Source: Candidatus Scalindua sp.
GTDB lineage: Bacteria > Planctomycetota > Brocadiia > Brocadiales > Scalinduaceae
DNA: 64,000 bases
Assembly: GCA_021777035.1 (NCBI GenBank)
Contig: JAIQZR010000099.1
Span: 1-64,000, forward strand
Direction: 5' to 3'
This document shows positions 1-8,807 of this stretch, piece by piece. Position 1 is the stretch's first letter, and the number at the start of each line of letters is the position of its first letter. The notes below the pieces were generated by a model, which was not told where the DNA came from, did not search any database, and saw only the letters and a program-made list of their open reading frames with translations. Both the position numbers and the translations under genes were made by a program.

Positions 1-2
1 TG

Positions 3-551
3 TTAAGCGAAACTCAAGACCCATCTAAAAAATCAACTTATAGAAACCATAAACGTCGTAGTGGACAGGCCGGTATAGTGAGAGACGGTACCAGACTTTC
101 CTATGGGCCGTATAAATTAAAGTGGAGAAAAACATTTCTAAGGGAACTTCTGTCTGCCCAGAAACAGATCCAGGAAGAAAGGCCAGAGATTGCATTCTCA
201 GCCATATCAATTGATGAGCTGGAAATGATCAGGCAAATCTGGCGTAAAGAAGAACATGACTGGCAGGATTCTGTACCTGTAGTCTATAAAGAAGTAAACG
301 GTGAAGATTATCCAATAACTCATGAAGACGGAGTTGCTTTTACCATGGATGATCATAAATTGCTGGAAAAACATTGTGAGAGTGACATGCAGGTAGACCT
401 AATAGCAAGGCTTATTGATTTAGAGAGAAACATGGAGGGTATGTCACGTCGGGCTGGTATTATCAACAAAATCAACAAAATATTTAATGAAGAATGGCGA
501 CCAGAGAAAGAGATTCAAGAAGAGTTGAAAACCCAGGGAATGAATAAATGA
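3..551 (+). CDS. dndC: DndC, C-terminal part (phosphorothioation sulfurtransferase)
   Basis: The reading frame is already open at position 3, so the gene begins upstream and only the last 182 residues are present. DndC is the PAPS-reductase-like, Fe-S cluster ATP pyrophosphatase that activates the DNA backbone and works with DndD and DndE to insert sulfur from DndA. The visible part has the family tail: a G-x-R-L-S-Y-G segment (about window residues 29-35) followed by R-x-x-x-L-x-x-L-L and helical, charged sequence. The catalytic N-terminal domain is outside the window. The stop overlaps the dndD start (ATGA), showing translational coupling. Identity rests mainly on the match to the DndC C-terminus plus dndD and dndE immediately downstream. 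An internal GTG at 78 could be mistaken for a start, but the frame continues upstream of it. Confidence 0.85.
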   Translation, partial: LSETQDPSKKSTYRNHKRRSGQAGIVRDGTRLSYGPYKLKWRKTFLRELLSAQKQIQEERPEIAFSAISIDELEMIRQIWRKEEHDWQDSVPVVYKEVNGEDYPITHEDGVAFTMDDHKLLEKHCESDMQVDLIARLIDLERNMEGMSRRAGIINKINKIFNEEWRPEKEIQEELKTQGMNK

Positions 552-2563
552 TCATAAATAAAATTATAATAGATAACTATGGTGTTTTCTGCGGTCGACA
601 CGAATTTGTACTTCATTCAGACAAACAAACTAAAAAGCCGAAACCAATAATCCTATTTGGTGGGATGAACGGTGCTGGTAAGACTACTCTGTTTAATGCA
701 ATCAAATTATGCCTCTATGGGGATGAAATTCCCGACCAAAAAAAGAATGGAAACTATAAAGCATTTTTAAAAGACAAAATACACCAATCAGGAGATTTGC
801 TTATACAGTCAAATTATGCGTCTGTTGAAATAGAGTTCCAATATTCAAAGAATGGAAGACTAAACACTTTCGTGGTTGAAAGGCAATGGGAAGGAGACCA
901 AGGTAAAATTATAGAGAACCTTAATGTAAAGCAAGACGGTGAGTGCTTAGATGAGCTAGAGAAGGAGAGCTGGCAGGAGTTTGTAAAAGAACTTATTCCA
1001 GTAGGTTTATCTCAACTGTTTTTCTTTGACGGAGAAAAAATCCAGAAGATGATGTCTGACGACAGTAATAAAGAATTTAAGAAGTCAATTAAAGCGATGT
1101 TTGGCCTGGATCTAGTGGAAAGGTTAAAAGCAGACTTGAAAATATACAGGACTAAATATTTAATGGAAAAGTCTTCAAAACCGCTTGAAATGGAACGGGA
1201 TGAGTTAGAAAACAAATTGCGCTTAATTCAGGCAAATAAGAGGATGTTAGAGGATCAGAAATCGACGTTAACAAACGATGTAAAAAAAACAGAAAACATA
1301 ATAGTAGAATATAAAGACAAAATTACTAGCCAAGGTGGAAACTATCTGGAAAATAGAGAATCCTTGATTTCAATGAAATTAACTCTTGAAAAGGAGATTG
1401 AGGTTGTAAAGGAAAAGCTCAGAGACTTATGTTCCGGCCTTTTGCCTGTATCACTTGCACCAACGCTTGCAAAGAGATTAAGATCACAAATAATAAAGGA
1501 AAATGAATTTAAAGATAATAAGATAGCATCAAAACTACTATCTCAAAAGAGTCGTACCTTCTTAAAGAGAATAAACAGTAAAGTCTTTTTGAGTGATGTA
1601 CTAGATCTGAAGAGTGTAGATTTAAAGAAAATAAAAAAACACCTTGAAGAAGAGATTAAGAACCATTTTGATGGAGAAGACAATCAGGAGAAACTTAAAA
1701 TACTACATGGCATGTCACAACAACAAACCTCTATTATTTCCTACAATATTGATAGTTCATTAAATGGCATACCAGACAAGATTAATAATTTAACCAAAGA
1801 ATACGAAAGAAAATTTCGCAAATTACAAAAAACTCAAGTTGGTATACAAAGAGTACCTGATGATGAATTGGTGAGACCAATGTATGATAGGCTCAATGAG
1901 TTGTATAAAGAGTCTGGAGGGTTAGAAAGTGAAATGAAAGGGCTTGATGAGAAATTGGGACAACTTAATAATGATCAAAATGAGATTGGAAGGAAGATAT
2001 CTCAAGTAGATTCTAAACTGGAAGAAAACAACAAATCCGATATGAAGCTTCTGCTCGTAAAGAAAACGGAAAAAGTGATTGATGCTTACTATAAGGATCT
2101 TGCCAGGCTAAAAAGCCATAACCTTACAAACGAGTTTACTAATATCTTTAACAGCCTTCATAGGAAAAAAGATATGATTCACAGAATCGAGATTAATCCA
2201 GAGACTTTTGATGTATGTTTATATGATATAAATAATAGGGCTATTGACAAGCATAAGCTATCCTCGGGTGAAATGGAAATCTATGCAATGTCAATGGTTT
2301 GGGGTTTGGCAAAAATTTCAGGACAAAATCTTCCGTTCATCATAGATACACCTCTGGGACGTCTAGACTCGCACCATAGAGATAACATCCTGAATATCTT
2401 CTTTCCAAATGCATCACATCAAATGTTAATCTTCTCTACTGATACGGAAGTAGACAGAAAGAACTTCGAGATTCTTAAGCCACATATTTCTTCAGCATTT
2501 CATCTTGAACACAGTGATAAAGAAAAGAATACCAAAGTCAAGAAAGGATATTTCTGGAATTAA
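548..2563 (+). CDS. dndD: DndD, SMC-like ATPase of DNA phosphorothioation
   Basis: This 671-residue ATPase belongs to the Rad50/SMC-like ABC class. The Walker A motif GGMNGAGKT is at residues 39-47, followed by FFFDGEKIQ (158-166), long coiled-coil heptads (about 190-520), the ABC signature LSSGE (about 571) and Walker B FIIDTP (about 597). DndD supplies the ATP-driven DNA handling or nicking needed for sulfur insertion with DndC and DndE. Length and layout fit the family. It overlaps dndC by 4 nt and precedes dndE by only 5 nt, so it is inside one operon. A second DndD-like ATPase on the opposite strand (6668-8638) shares the FDGEKIQ and DTPLGR motifs. Confidence 0.93.
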   Translation: MIINKIIIDNYGVFCGRHEFVLHSDKQTKKPKPIILFGGMNGAGKTTLFNAIKLCLYGDEIPDQKKNGNYKAFLKDKIHQSGDLLIQSNYASVEIEFQYSKNGRLNTFVVERQWEGDQGKIIENLNVKQDGECLDELEKESWQEFVKELIPVGLSQLFFFDGEKIQKMMSDDSNKEFKKSIKAMFGLDLVERLKADLKIYRTKYLMEKSSKPLEMERDELENKLRLIQANKRMLEDQKSTLTNDVKKTENIIVEYKDKITSQGGNYLENRESLISMKLTLEKEIEVVKEKLRDLCSGLLPVSLAPTLAKRLRSQIIKENEFKDNKIASKLLSQKSRTFLKRINSKVFLSDVLDLKSVDLKKIKKHLEEEIKNHFDGEDNQEKLKILHGMSQQQTSIISYNIDSSLNGIPDKINNLTKEYERKFRKLQKTQVGIQRVPDDELVRPMYDRLNELYKESGGLESEMKGLDEKLGQLNNDQNEIGRKISQVDSKLEENNKSDMKLLLVKKTEKVIDAYYKDLARLKSHNLTNEFTNIFNSLHRKKDMIHRIEINPETFDVCLYDINNRAIDKHKLSSGEMEIYAMSMVWGLAKISGQNLPFIIDTPLGRLDSHHRDNILNIFFPNASHQMLIFSTDTEVDRKNFEILKPHISSAFHLEHSDKEKNTKVKKGYFWN

Positions 2564-2568
2564 ATAAT

Positions 2569-2934
2569 ATGGAATTCAAGCGGATAAAACTATCTCAGGA
2601 ATCAACAAACAAATTAAGGACGTTTAAGTCAAGAACTGGCTTGACACCTAACATTTCCTGTAGAATGGCCTTGTCTTTGTCAATGAATGAAAACAACATG
2701 CCATCATTAGAGCTATATAGTGATGATACAGGCCAGGAGATAAATCGTTATACATTTCTGGGAGACCAAGAGCTGATACTTCTGTCTCTGTTTACTCAAT
2801 GGTGCTATGAGAACAATGTGAAAAAGAAAAACTATTACGAGTATCTGCTTGCCCATATTAACCGGGGAGTAGAGATGCTAACAAATAGAGTAAAAGGGCT
2901 TGATGGTCTGCTTGAACTTCTGAAGAATAACTAA
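2569..2934 (+). CDS. dndE: DndE, DNA-binding subunit of phosphorothioation
   Basis: This 121-residue protein begins with the DndE pattern I-K-L-S-Q-x-S-x-x-x-L-x-x-x-K-x-R-T-G-L-T-P-N, in which the lysine-rich helix is the DNA-contact surface, then A-L-S-L-S. Length matches known DndE proteins (about 110-120 residues). DndE binds nicked double-stranded DNA and works with DndC and DndD. It starts 5 nt after dndD and ends 6 nt before the cysteine desulfurase, so the four genes are a single transcription unit. No signal peptide or membrane segment is visible, consistent with a cytoplasmic role on DNA. Confidence 0.9.
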   Translation: MEFKRIKLSQESTNKLRTFKSRTGLTPNISCRMALSLSMNENNMPSLELYSDDTGQEINRYTFLGDQELILLSLFTQWCYENNVKKKNYYEYLLAHINRGVEMLTNRVKGLDGLLELLKNN

Positions 2935-2940
2935 CTTGCC

Positions 2941-4098
2941 ATGACCAAACCAATATACCTCGACCATAACGCTACCACTCCACTGGACAAGAGAGTTCTA
3001 GACAAGATGATCCCATATTTTTCTGAAGTATATGGGAATGCCTCAAGTATTGACCATCTTCATGGTCATCATGCCAAACAAGCCGTTCAACAAGCACGTG
3101 AAGATATTGCGAAGATCTTAGGGTGTCGAAAGAGTAATGAAATTATCTTTACTAGTGGAGCTACCGAATCAAACAATCTTGCTTTGATTGGGGTATTTCG
3201 TAAATATAAAGACAAAGGCAACCATATCATATCTTCTGCCATAGAACACCCATGCGTGCTTGACACATTGGAGTTTCTTAAAGGAGAGGGGGCTGATGTG
3301 ACATTGTTACCGGTAGACAAATATGGATTTGTCAGTACTAAAGATCTGGAGGCCACTATTAAAGATGATACGATACTCATCTCAATAATGTTTGCTAACA
3401 ATGAGATTGGGACTATAGAACCAATTAAGGAAATTGGGGAAATAGCAAAAGCTAACAATATTTTATTCCATACCGATGCGGCTCAAGCTGTTGGTCACAT
3501 AAAAGTAGATGCATATGAAATGAATGTAGATCTGCTTTCATTCAGTGCGCACAAGTTCTATGGGCCTAAAGGTGTTGGTGGCCTTTTTGTCAGAACATAT
3601 TCTCCTTTTATTAAATTGAGTCCAATCTCTTTTGGAGGTGGTCATGAACGCGGAATGAGATCTGGAACACTTAATGTACCTGGAATTATTGGTATGGCAG
3701 AAGCTCTTAATATTGCTTCCAGGGAAATGGACAAGGAAAACAAGAAGAATTGTAAACTGACAAAAAAGATACTAACAAAACTAAAGCAGACTTTTCCTGA
3801 TATAGAGCTTAATGGTGACCAAAAGAAAAGACTGTCACACAATTTGAATATTACAATTCCTGGTGTAGAGAATAAAGCTCTTATTCATATATTAAAAGAC
3901 AAACTGTCTTTTTCTACAGGCTCTGCCTGTACAACAACTAAAGTTAAACCATCTCACGTGATAACAGCACTAGGATACGACGAGGAAAGAGCTTATTCGT
4001 CCATCAGATTCGGGTTAGGAAGATTTACAACAGAAGAAGAGATTGATATCACAATTGATGCTCTTACTAAAGCAGTAATAAAACTAAGAAATATGTAA
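2941..4098 (+). CDS. dndA: DndA-type cysteine desulfurase
   Basis: This is a PLP-dependent class V aminotransferase-fold enzyme of the NifS/IscS family, 385 residues. It opens with P-I-Y-L-D-H-N-A-T-T-P and carries H-T-D-A-A-Q near residue 177. The Schiff-base lysine lies in S-A-H-K (K205) and the persulfide cysteine in G-S-A-C-T (C330). It removes sulfur from L-cysteine and passes it as persulfide to DndC. It lies 6 nt after dndE as the last gene of the + strand operon, so the order is dndC-D-E-A. Many bacteria place dndA divergently or borrow iscS, and the C-D-E-A order is the one reported for archaeal phosphorothioation loci. An unrelated IscS is unlikely given the operon position. Confidence 0.9.
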   Translation: MTKPIYLDHNATTPLDKRVLDKMIPYFSEVYGNASSIDHLHGHHAKQAVQQAREDIAKILGCRKSNEIIFTSGATESNNLALIGVFRKYKDKGNHIISSAIEHPCVLDTLEFLKGEGADVTLLPVDKYGFVSTKDLEATIKDDTILISIMFANNEIGTIEPIKEIGEIAKANNILFHTDAAQAVGHIKVDAYEMNVDLLSFSAHKFYGPKGVGGLFVRTYSPFIKLSPISFGGGHERGMRSGTLNVPGIIGMAEALNIASREMDKENKKNCKLTKKILTKLKQTFPDIELNGDQKKRLSHNLNITIPGVENKALIHILKDKLSFSTGSACTTTKVKPSHVITALGYDEERAYSSIRFGLGRFTTEEEIDITIDALTKAVIKLRNM

Positions 4099-4449
4099 GT
4101 CTATTCTATAAAAATATCAGGAAATAACAGTTATGATGGTATTAGAGCAAACGCAAGAGGTTTCGCATTGAAGAGATTCACACCTCCTGACCTCGTAGTT
4201 CTACAACGAAACTAGTTTTTTTGTAACAGATTGAACGATATAGCGTTATAGCAGTGTCATATCTAGAAAGCAAAAGATGCTTGTGATTACAAATTGAGAC
4301 TGGTTTTTGGTAGTATCAGGACAAGAAAATCAAAATAAAGACGTAACATGTTTTATACAAATGAGTAAGGTAAAATATTTTCTAACTGAACAATGAGACT
4401 GTGGTAATCTGGGCTCTTTGCAAAATCACCGGGGTCAGGAGGTGTGAGA
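4099..4449. other. Convergent spacer between the dnd operon and the opposing defence operon
   Basis: This 351-bp spacer has no credible ORF. It separates the converging + and - strand operons. It contains a long-range 15-bp inverted repeat, annotated separately, and AT-rich sequence between the arms. I see no clear rho-independent terminator for either operon. Confidence 0.6.
4178..4447. repeat. 15-bp inverted repeat bounding a 270-bp segment
   Basis: The left arm TCACACCTCCTGACC (4178-4192) is the exact reverse complement of GGTCAGGAGGTGTGA (4433-4447). The loop of about 240 bp is too long for a terminator hairpin. The arms may be terminal repeats of a non-coding insertion (MITE-like) or a recombination scar. 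The right arm ends just before the stop of the DUF262 gene at 4450. I see no convincing target-site duplication. Confidence 0.6.
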
Positions 4450-6234
4450 TTATAATGGCCAAATAGCTTTCATTAATGAGTTTACATGATGTTGTCCGCT
4501 CATTATTTCCGTCTTCCCCCAAGAAGTTTTGGCGTTATTATGATTATAAAATTCCTTAACCATTTCAAAATCAGTTACTCGTTGAAGGATTTCTAATTTT
4601 TCAGAAATAATTTTTTGTTCCAAAGTGTTATTAGTTTTAATTTTCACTAATAGCAGATTACCTAAACGCCAATAGAGTTCTTCGTGATCTTCACGTGTTA
4701 CACCAAACTTCGACAAATCCTCTGTTCTGACATTTTCTGGTAAAATATGTTCAATACTCAATCGTCTGCCGTAAATTATTGGAACACAACCTTTACTTCT
4801 TCTTATTTCATTCTCAATTTTACTCAAAATGAATCTAATAAGAGGCTTTTTGGCATTCTTGCCAAATCCTGTCAAATACAAGTCAATCTTTGAGTCATTG
4901 ATTTTATGGCGATCTTCTAGCATCTCTGACTTTAAATTATCTAATGTATAGTCAGCAGAATTTCGTACTTTCACTGAAAGGTAGTTTACTATCTTTAATA
5001 ATTGGTCTGGAGAATGGTTGACAATAATCTTATATCTGAAAACAAAACTTTCAACCAATTTTAAGAAAGAAAACTTATCAGAAAGCTCCGTATATACTGA
5101 TAAGCCAGCAAGGATCAAAGGATTAATCCTTTGAATCTTCAGTGTAGCAATATCGGAATATATTCTCTTTAATTCATCATTTGGATCATTATTGATTTCA
5201 TTAGGAAAAAGGATCTCCGAATAGTGAAATGATTCATTATAGAGTGAATCAAAATATGATTGCAAAAGGGAAGATGTAACTCGTTTTTTAACTATCTTAT
5301 ATAATCCATGCTTTACGCTGTCATCTGGTTGGAGAGGATGCCGTGATATGAAGTTATCTTTTATATAGTCAACTATCCTAACTTCACTTACATTTTCTAT
5401 AATTTTGTTCCATTTTTCAAAATTATCTTCAATATCATCTGGGCCTAGACCCTCTAACACATAAACTTTAATCAAATCCGCCTCAGAAAGAGGTTCTGCC
5501 CGACTATTAACCGTTTCAAAAACAACAGCAGCTTTCTCTTCAGAATCAATAGTTATCTGCACAAAATCTAATCCGTCTTTAAGTGTGTAATATAGGATTT
5601 TCAATAATTTCACTTTTTCAATATCGGACTTTCCTTCAATATGGTCAGATACTTTTCCCAACAGGTAAAAAAAACAGTCCCGAATTTTTTCATAAGATTT
5701 TATTTTTCTACTTGCAGAAAAAGAATTCATGTCTGTTTTGATTTTTTCAAGATCTGTTTCCTCTGAAAGGATAAAAGAAGAAAAGAAATTCTTGTCAAAG
5801 AATCCCATTTCTAGTCTATCACCTGTTTTTTTTGCTTCGTCATCAGTAAAGCATAAATAATTTCTGAATATTGTTTTTGAGAGCTCTTTTGCAAATTCTT
5901 CATTAGATTGGTTTAGTAGTTGCCGTATTATTGAGAGAAAGATTAGAATCGTTGAAATACGCTGCTGGCCATCAAAAACTTTTTTTGTAACTCCGTCTTG
6001 AACAAAAATAAACAAGCCCATGAAGTGATTATCTTGAAACTTTAATTCGTTAAAATTCGAATTATGCATTAGCTGGCCTTGGATACTATTGCTATTTATA
6101 CAATCTAGTATGTCTATCCAGAAATTATCCCACTCATCACATTCCCAAGCGTATGGTCTCTGAAGAAGTGGAACAGAAAACATTAAGTTTTCTCCAAATA
6201 AATCCTTTAAAGTAATAAATTGCAAGTTACTCAT
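4450..6234 (-). CDS. DUF262/DUF1524 GmrSD-type nuclease
   Basis: This 594-residue protein has the two-domain layout of GmrSD/SspE-type defence nucleases. The N-terminal DUF262 domain carries V-P-x-x-Q-R-P-Y-A-W (residues 21-30) and the NTPase signature F-D-G-Q-Q-R (87-92). The C-terminal DUF1524 His-Me (HNH) domain carries S-I-E-H-I-L-P-E-N (493-501), then G-N-L-L-L and a trailing N. Relatives hydrolyse NTP and cut modified or invading DNA. SspE, which works with phosphorothioation, is of this general type. It is the last gene of the minus-strand operon, 22 nt after the 133-residue gene. Its position beside dnd genes suggests a PT-responsive effector, which is inference. Confidence 0.85.
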   Translation of the reverse strand: MSNLQFITLKDLFGENLMFSVPLLQRPYAWECDEWDNFWIDILDCINSNSIQGQLMHNSNFNELKFQDNHFMGLFIFVQDGVTKKVFDGQQRISTILIFLSIIRQLLNQSNEEFAKELSKTIFRNYLCFTDDEAKKTGDRLEMGFFDKNFFSSFILSEETDLEKIKTDMNSFSASRKIKSYEKIRDCFFYLLGKVSDHIEGKSDIEKVKLLKILYYTLKDGLDFVQITIDSEEKAAVVFETVNSRAEPLSEADLIKVYVLEGLGPDDIEDNFEKWNKIIENVSEVRIVDYIKDNFISRHPLQPDDSVKHGLYKIVKKRVTSSLLQSYFDSLYNESFHYSEILFPNEINNDPNDELKRIYSDIATLKIQRINPLILAGLSVYTELSDKFSFLKLVESFVFRYKIIVNHSPDQLLKIVNYLSVKVRNSADYTLDNLKSEMLEDRHKINDSKIDLYLTGFGKNAKKPLIRFILSKIENEIRRSKGCVPIIYGRRLSIEHILPENVRTEDLSKFGVTREDHEELYWRLGNLLLVKIKTNNTLEQKIISEKLEILQRVTDFEMVKEFYNHNNAKTSWGKTEIMSGQHHVNSLMKAIWPL

Positions 6235-6256
6235 TTTTGAGTTCTATATCCATTAC

Positions 6257-6658
6257 CTACTTGTCCCAATAATATTTTTTGCAATGATCGATGAGAAGGT
6301 AAATATGATCACCACCTGTCTCGGTCAGTGTGTCATACAAAGTGGAGAAGCCGGAATTTGCTAGTTCATTCACGATGTCTATTATCTTCTCTTCCTTCAA
6401 AAGGATGTATGGATCCTTTGTGTGTGCTAATGCAATGTACTTCATTACATTTTGCTCTTTTTGAGAAAGATTTGAATATCGAATTATTTCATGTTTGTTA
6501 TTAATGCTTTTAGATGTAAGATTCAGCCTTAGTGATATTATTGCTGCAACTAAATGGACACTTTTTTGGGTAGAAAATGCCTTGCGACTTTTTATGCCCT
6601 TAGATATTTCCTTATATCTACTTTCGTTATCTTTGTCAATTATTAGGCCAATAGCCAT
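6257..6658 (-). CDS. Unknown 133-residue protein of the defence operon
   Basis: I do not recognise this protein by sequence. It is 133 residues, mainly helical and charged, with no signal peptide or membrane segment. Its start is well supported: a GAGG ribosome site lies just upstream of ATG at 6658, directly after the TGA of the DndD-like ATPase (9-nt gap). The order DndD-like then small helical protein mirrors dndD-dndE on the other strand. Faint likenesses to DndE (a basic N-terminal helix, an A-x-x-x-S-L segment, and R-Y-x-x-L followed by a hydrophobic helix) make a DndE-like partner conceivable but unproven. Confidence 0.7.
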   Translation of the reverse strand: MAIGLIIDKDNESRYKEISKGIKSRKAFSTQKSVHLVAAIISLRLNLTSKSINNKHEIIRYSNLSQKEQNVMKYIALAHTKDPYILLKEEKIIDIVNELANSGFSTLYDTLTETGGDHIYLLIDHCKKYYWDK

Positions 6659-6667
6659 CTTAAATCC

Positions 6668-8638
6668 TCATTTAATTTGAATAATGTCTGTGCACCCATT
6701 ATCTTCGTTGTATTCCAATTTATATTCTCTACCTACGCTTTTAGAAATAACCTTTTCTGTTTCTTCTCCAGGTCTAACTTCTTCGTAGGTTACAAACAAT
6801 ATAACTTGCTCCAGTAGTTCTGGAAGTGTTTTAAGAATTTGAACTCGTGGGTCAATAAGTTCTCCTGGATCCTTTGATATTCTTCCAAGAGGTGTATCTA
6901 CAATGAAAGGTGCTTCTTTTCCTGTGACACGTGCTAAAGCTATGACAAAAGCTAAACTAAAACACTGCCTTTCGCCAGCAGACAATCCCTCTCTTGCCAA
7001 TCTATCATTTTTGTCATAAATATCTAAGACATAGTTGTCTTGCATGATTACTTGCCTGTAATGATCCTTCTTCCACATGAATTCAGAGAAAACATTTTGT
7101 GTTTCCTTTCTTACTTTCTCTTTTGTTTCTTTCTCATAGATACCATATAACTTATTTAGTTCATCCATAATCAATTTTGTATAAGACTGATATTTTCTCA
7201 ACTCTTCATTTTCTTTTTCGTTTGCCTTCAGCTTATCTGCAGTTTTTTCATATGATTTTAAGTCTTCTTCTAGTTGTTCTCTCTCAACCTCGTTTCTCAT
7301 CTTTTCTCGTACTTCTTCTTGAACTTTCATCTCTACTCTCTTTTTCTCTTCTTCTTTTAGAGCAACAGTTTCTACATCCGAATTTTTAAGGTAATCGCTG
7401 ATTTCTTTTAGTTTTTCACTAATATCATCTATTGATTTTCGAGCCTGATTATCTTCGTCAATCTTTTGGAGTAAATTTGATATTGTATTTCTGGATTCAT
7501 TCTCTAAGTTTGTAATATCTAGAGGGATCTTTGTGACTAAATTATGTAGCTCAGTATTCTGTCTACTGATTAATGCAGTAAGCTCTTGTATCTCGTTGTC
7601 ATTAATGCCCTTCTTTAAAGACCTTTTACATATGCATTCTTCATTTTCTAATATCTTTTTAATAAACTCTGCTCTAATAGGAGCTGGAATTTCGCCTTGT
7701 TCCTCTAGTGAGCTATAAACTTTTGATACTTCATCAAAAATATCATTCATCATGGTTACATATATCTGTTCTGTGTTACTAGACAAGTCCGCCTTTATGC
7801 CTTCACGCTCTGATTTTATTATTTCAAGCTGTTCCTTAAGCTCTTTTTCTCTCTTAACATATTCCTTTACTTTATCTATTGACGCTTGTTCATTTTCTAG
7901 TTTTTGTATTAGTTTCTGCCCTTTTGAGATCTCATCGAGCCTTTTTCTTATATTGAGAGAAAGCTTGCTTATTGCATCCTTTGCACCTTCAACTTTGGCA
8001 ATTATATCTTGCAACTCTTTGCTTTTAGTACATTTGCTAATATCTCTGTTATATTCTGCATCTATTTTTTTTAGTGTTTCGATAGTCTTTTCAATGTCAT
8101 CAAAGCCAAGGAGCCCTTTAATTGCATCTTGTATTTCAATTTCATGTCCACATTTTGAATAGTTTTGGATTTTTTCACCATCAAACATAAAATACTTTCT
8201 TAGTTTCTTAGGCAAAATAGAGTTCATTTCCAATTCTGGTTCATTAATACGTTCGGGATCCCCCACTCCTTCCTCTTTGAGGACTATAAATGTATTTTTG
8301 TTCTCTGTGTTACCATTAAAAGCACTAAATTTACGAGTAAGATGATATTTATTCTGTTCGTGTTCAAAAATAATTTTTACAGAAGTATCAATTGAATTGT
8401 TCTCTTTAGATTCTGTAAAAGCGATAGAATTCATAATATCGCTGTTTGCAGTGCTCACCTCATCATACTCTTCCTCGCCATAGAAGCACCATTGGATGGC
8501 ACTAAATAATTTTGTTTTTCCTGCACCCATTGCACCATGTACAAGTGTTACATTTCCATCTTGTGAAGATGCAAATTCAAGTTCATGAGTGCCATAATAT
8601 GACCGAAAATTATTTAACTGTATTGAAATCAATCTCAT
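6668..8638 (-). CDS. DndD-like SMC/AAA ATPase (second copy type)
   Basis: This 656-residue protein has a RecF/Rad50/SMC-type layout. Walker A GAMGAGKT is at residues 35-42, MFDGEKIQ at 151-158 and coiled coil at about 180-540. A C-I-C-K motif at the coiled-coil turn (around 333-337) resembles a zinc-hook or CxxC-type apex. The ABC signature G-L-S-A-G-E is at 551-556 and Walker B FIVDTPLGR at 578-586. The FDGEKIQ and DTPLGR motifs are shared with the DndD encoded at 548-2563, so this is a DndD-family relative, yet it belongs to a different operon. Its start overlaps the stop of the preceding 52-residue gene (ATGA). It likely acts as an ATP-dependent DNA sensor or loader for the operon's helicase and nuclease, which is inference. 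Confidence 0.88.
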   Translation of the reverse strand: MRLISIQLNNFRSYYGTHELEFASSQDGNVTLVHGAMGAGKTKLFSAIQWCFYGEEEYDEVSTANSDIMNSIAFTESKENNSIDTSVKIIFEHEQNKYHLTRKFSAFNGNTENKNTFIVLKEEGVGDPERINEPELEMNSILPKKLRKYFMFDGEKIQNYSKCGHEIEIQDAIKGLLGFDDIEKTIETLKKIDAEYNRDISKCTKSKELQDIIAKVEGAKDAISKLSLNIRKRLDEISKGQKLIQKLENEQASIDKVKEYVKREKELKEQLEIIKSEREGIKADLSSNTEQIYVTMMNDIFDEVSKVYSSLEEQGEIPAPIRAEFIKKILENEECICKRSLKKGINDNEIQELTALISRQNTELHNLVTKIPLDITNLENESRNTISNLLQKIDEDNQARKSIDDISEKLKEISDYLKNSDVETVALKEEEKKRVEMKVQEEVREKMRNEVEREQLEEDLKSYEKTADKLKANEKENEELRKYQSYTKLIMDELNKLYGIYEKETKEKVRKETQNVFSEFMWKKDHYRQVIMQDNYVLDIYDKNDRLAREGLSAGERQCFSLAFVIALARVTGKEAPFIVDTPLGRISKDPGELIDPRVQILKTLPELLEQVILFVTYEEVRPGEETEKVISKSVGREYKLEYNEDNGCTDIIQIK

Positions 8639-8793
8639 TTTTTACAATCTCTTTCAATAATTTCAATAATCTCTTTTTTTAAATTGTGATCTTTGTGACG
8701 AGCGAAACGAAGTATATTGATTATTGTTGTAGACAATTCCTCCGTTGTACCCAATTTTTTAATTAGAATCTCTTGTATTTCATTTAAATTCAT
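8635..8793 (-). CDS. Small 52-residue protein between helicase and DndD-like ATPase
   Basis: This short frame (52 codons plus stop) begins ATG at 8793 with an N-terminal sequence M-N-L-N-E-I-Q-E-I-L-I and ends in TGA overlapping the ATG of the DndD-like ATPase (ATGA). It lies 14 nt after the helicase stop, so without it there would be an unusual 170-nt hole in an otherwise gapless operon. The product is acidic and helical with no signal peptide. I recognise no family. Its size and coupling to the ATPase suggest a small accessory subunit, by analogy only. Confidence 0.65.
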   Translation of the reverse strand: MNLNEIQEILIKKLGTTEELSTTIINILRFARHKDHNLKKEIIEIIERDCKK

Positions 8794-8807
8794 AATTTAT
8801 TACTCTT

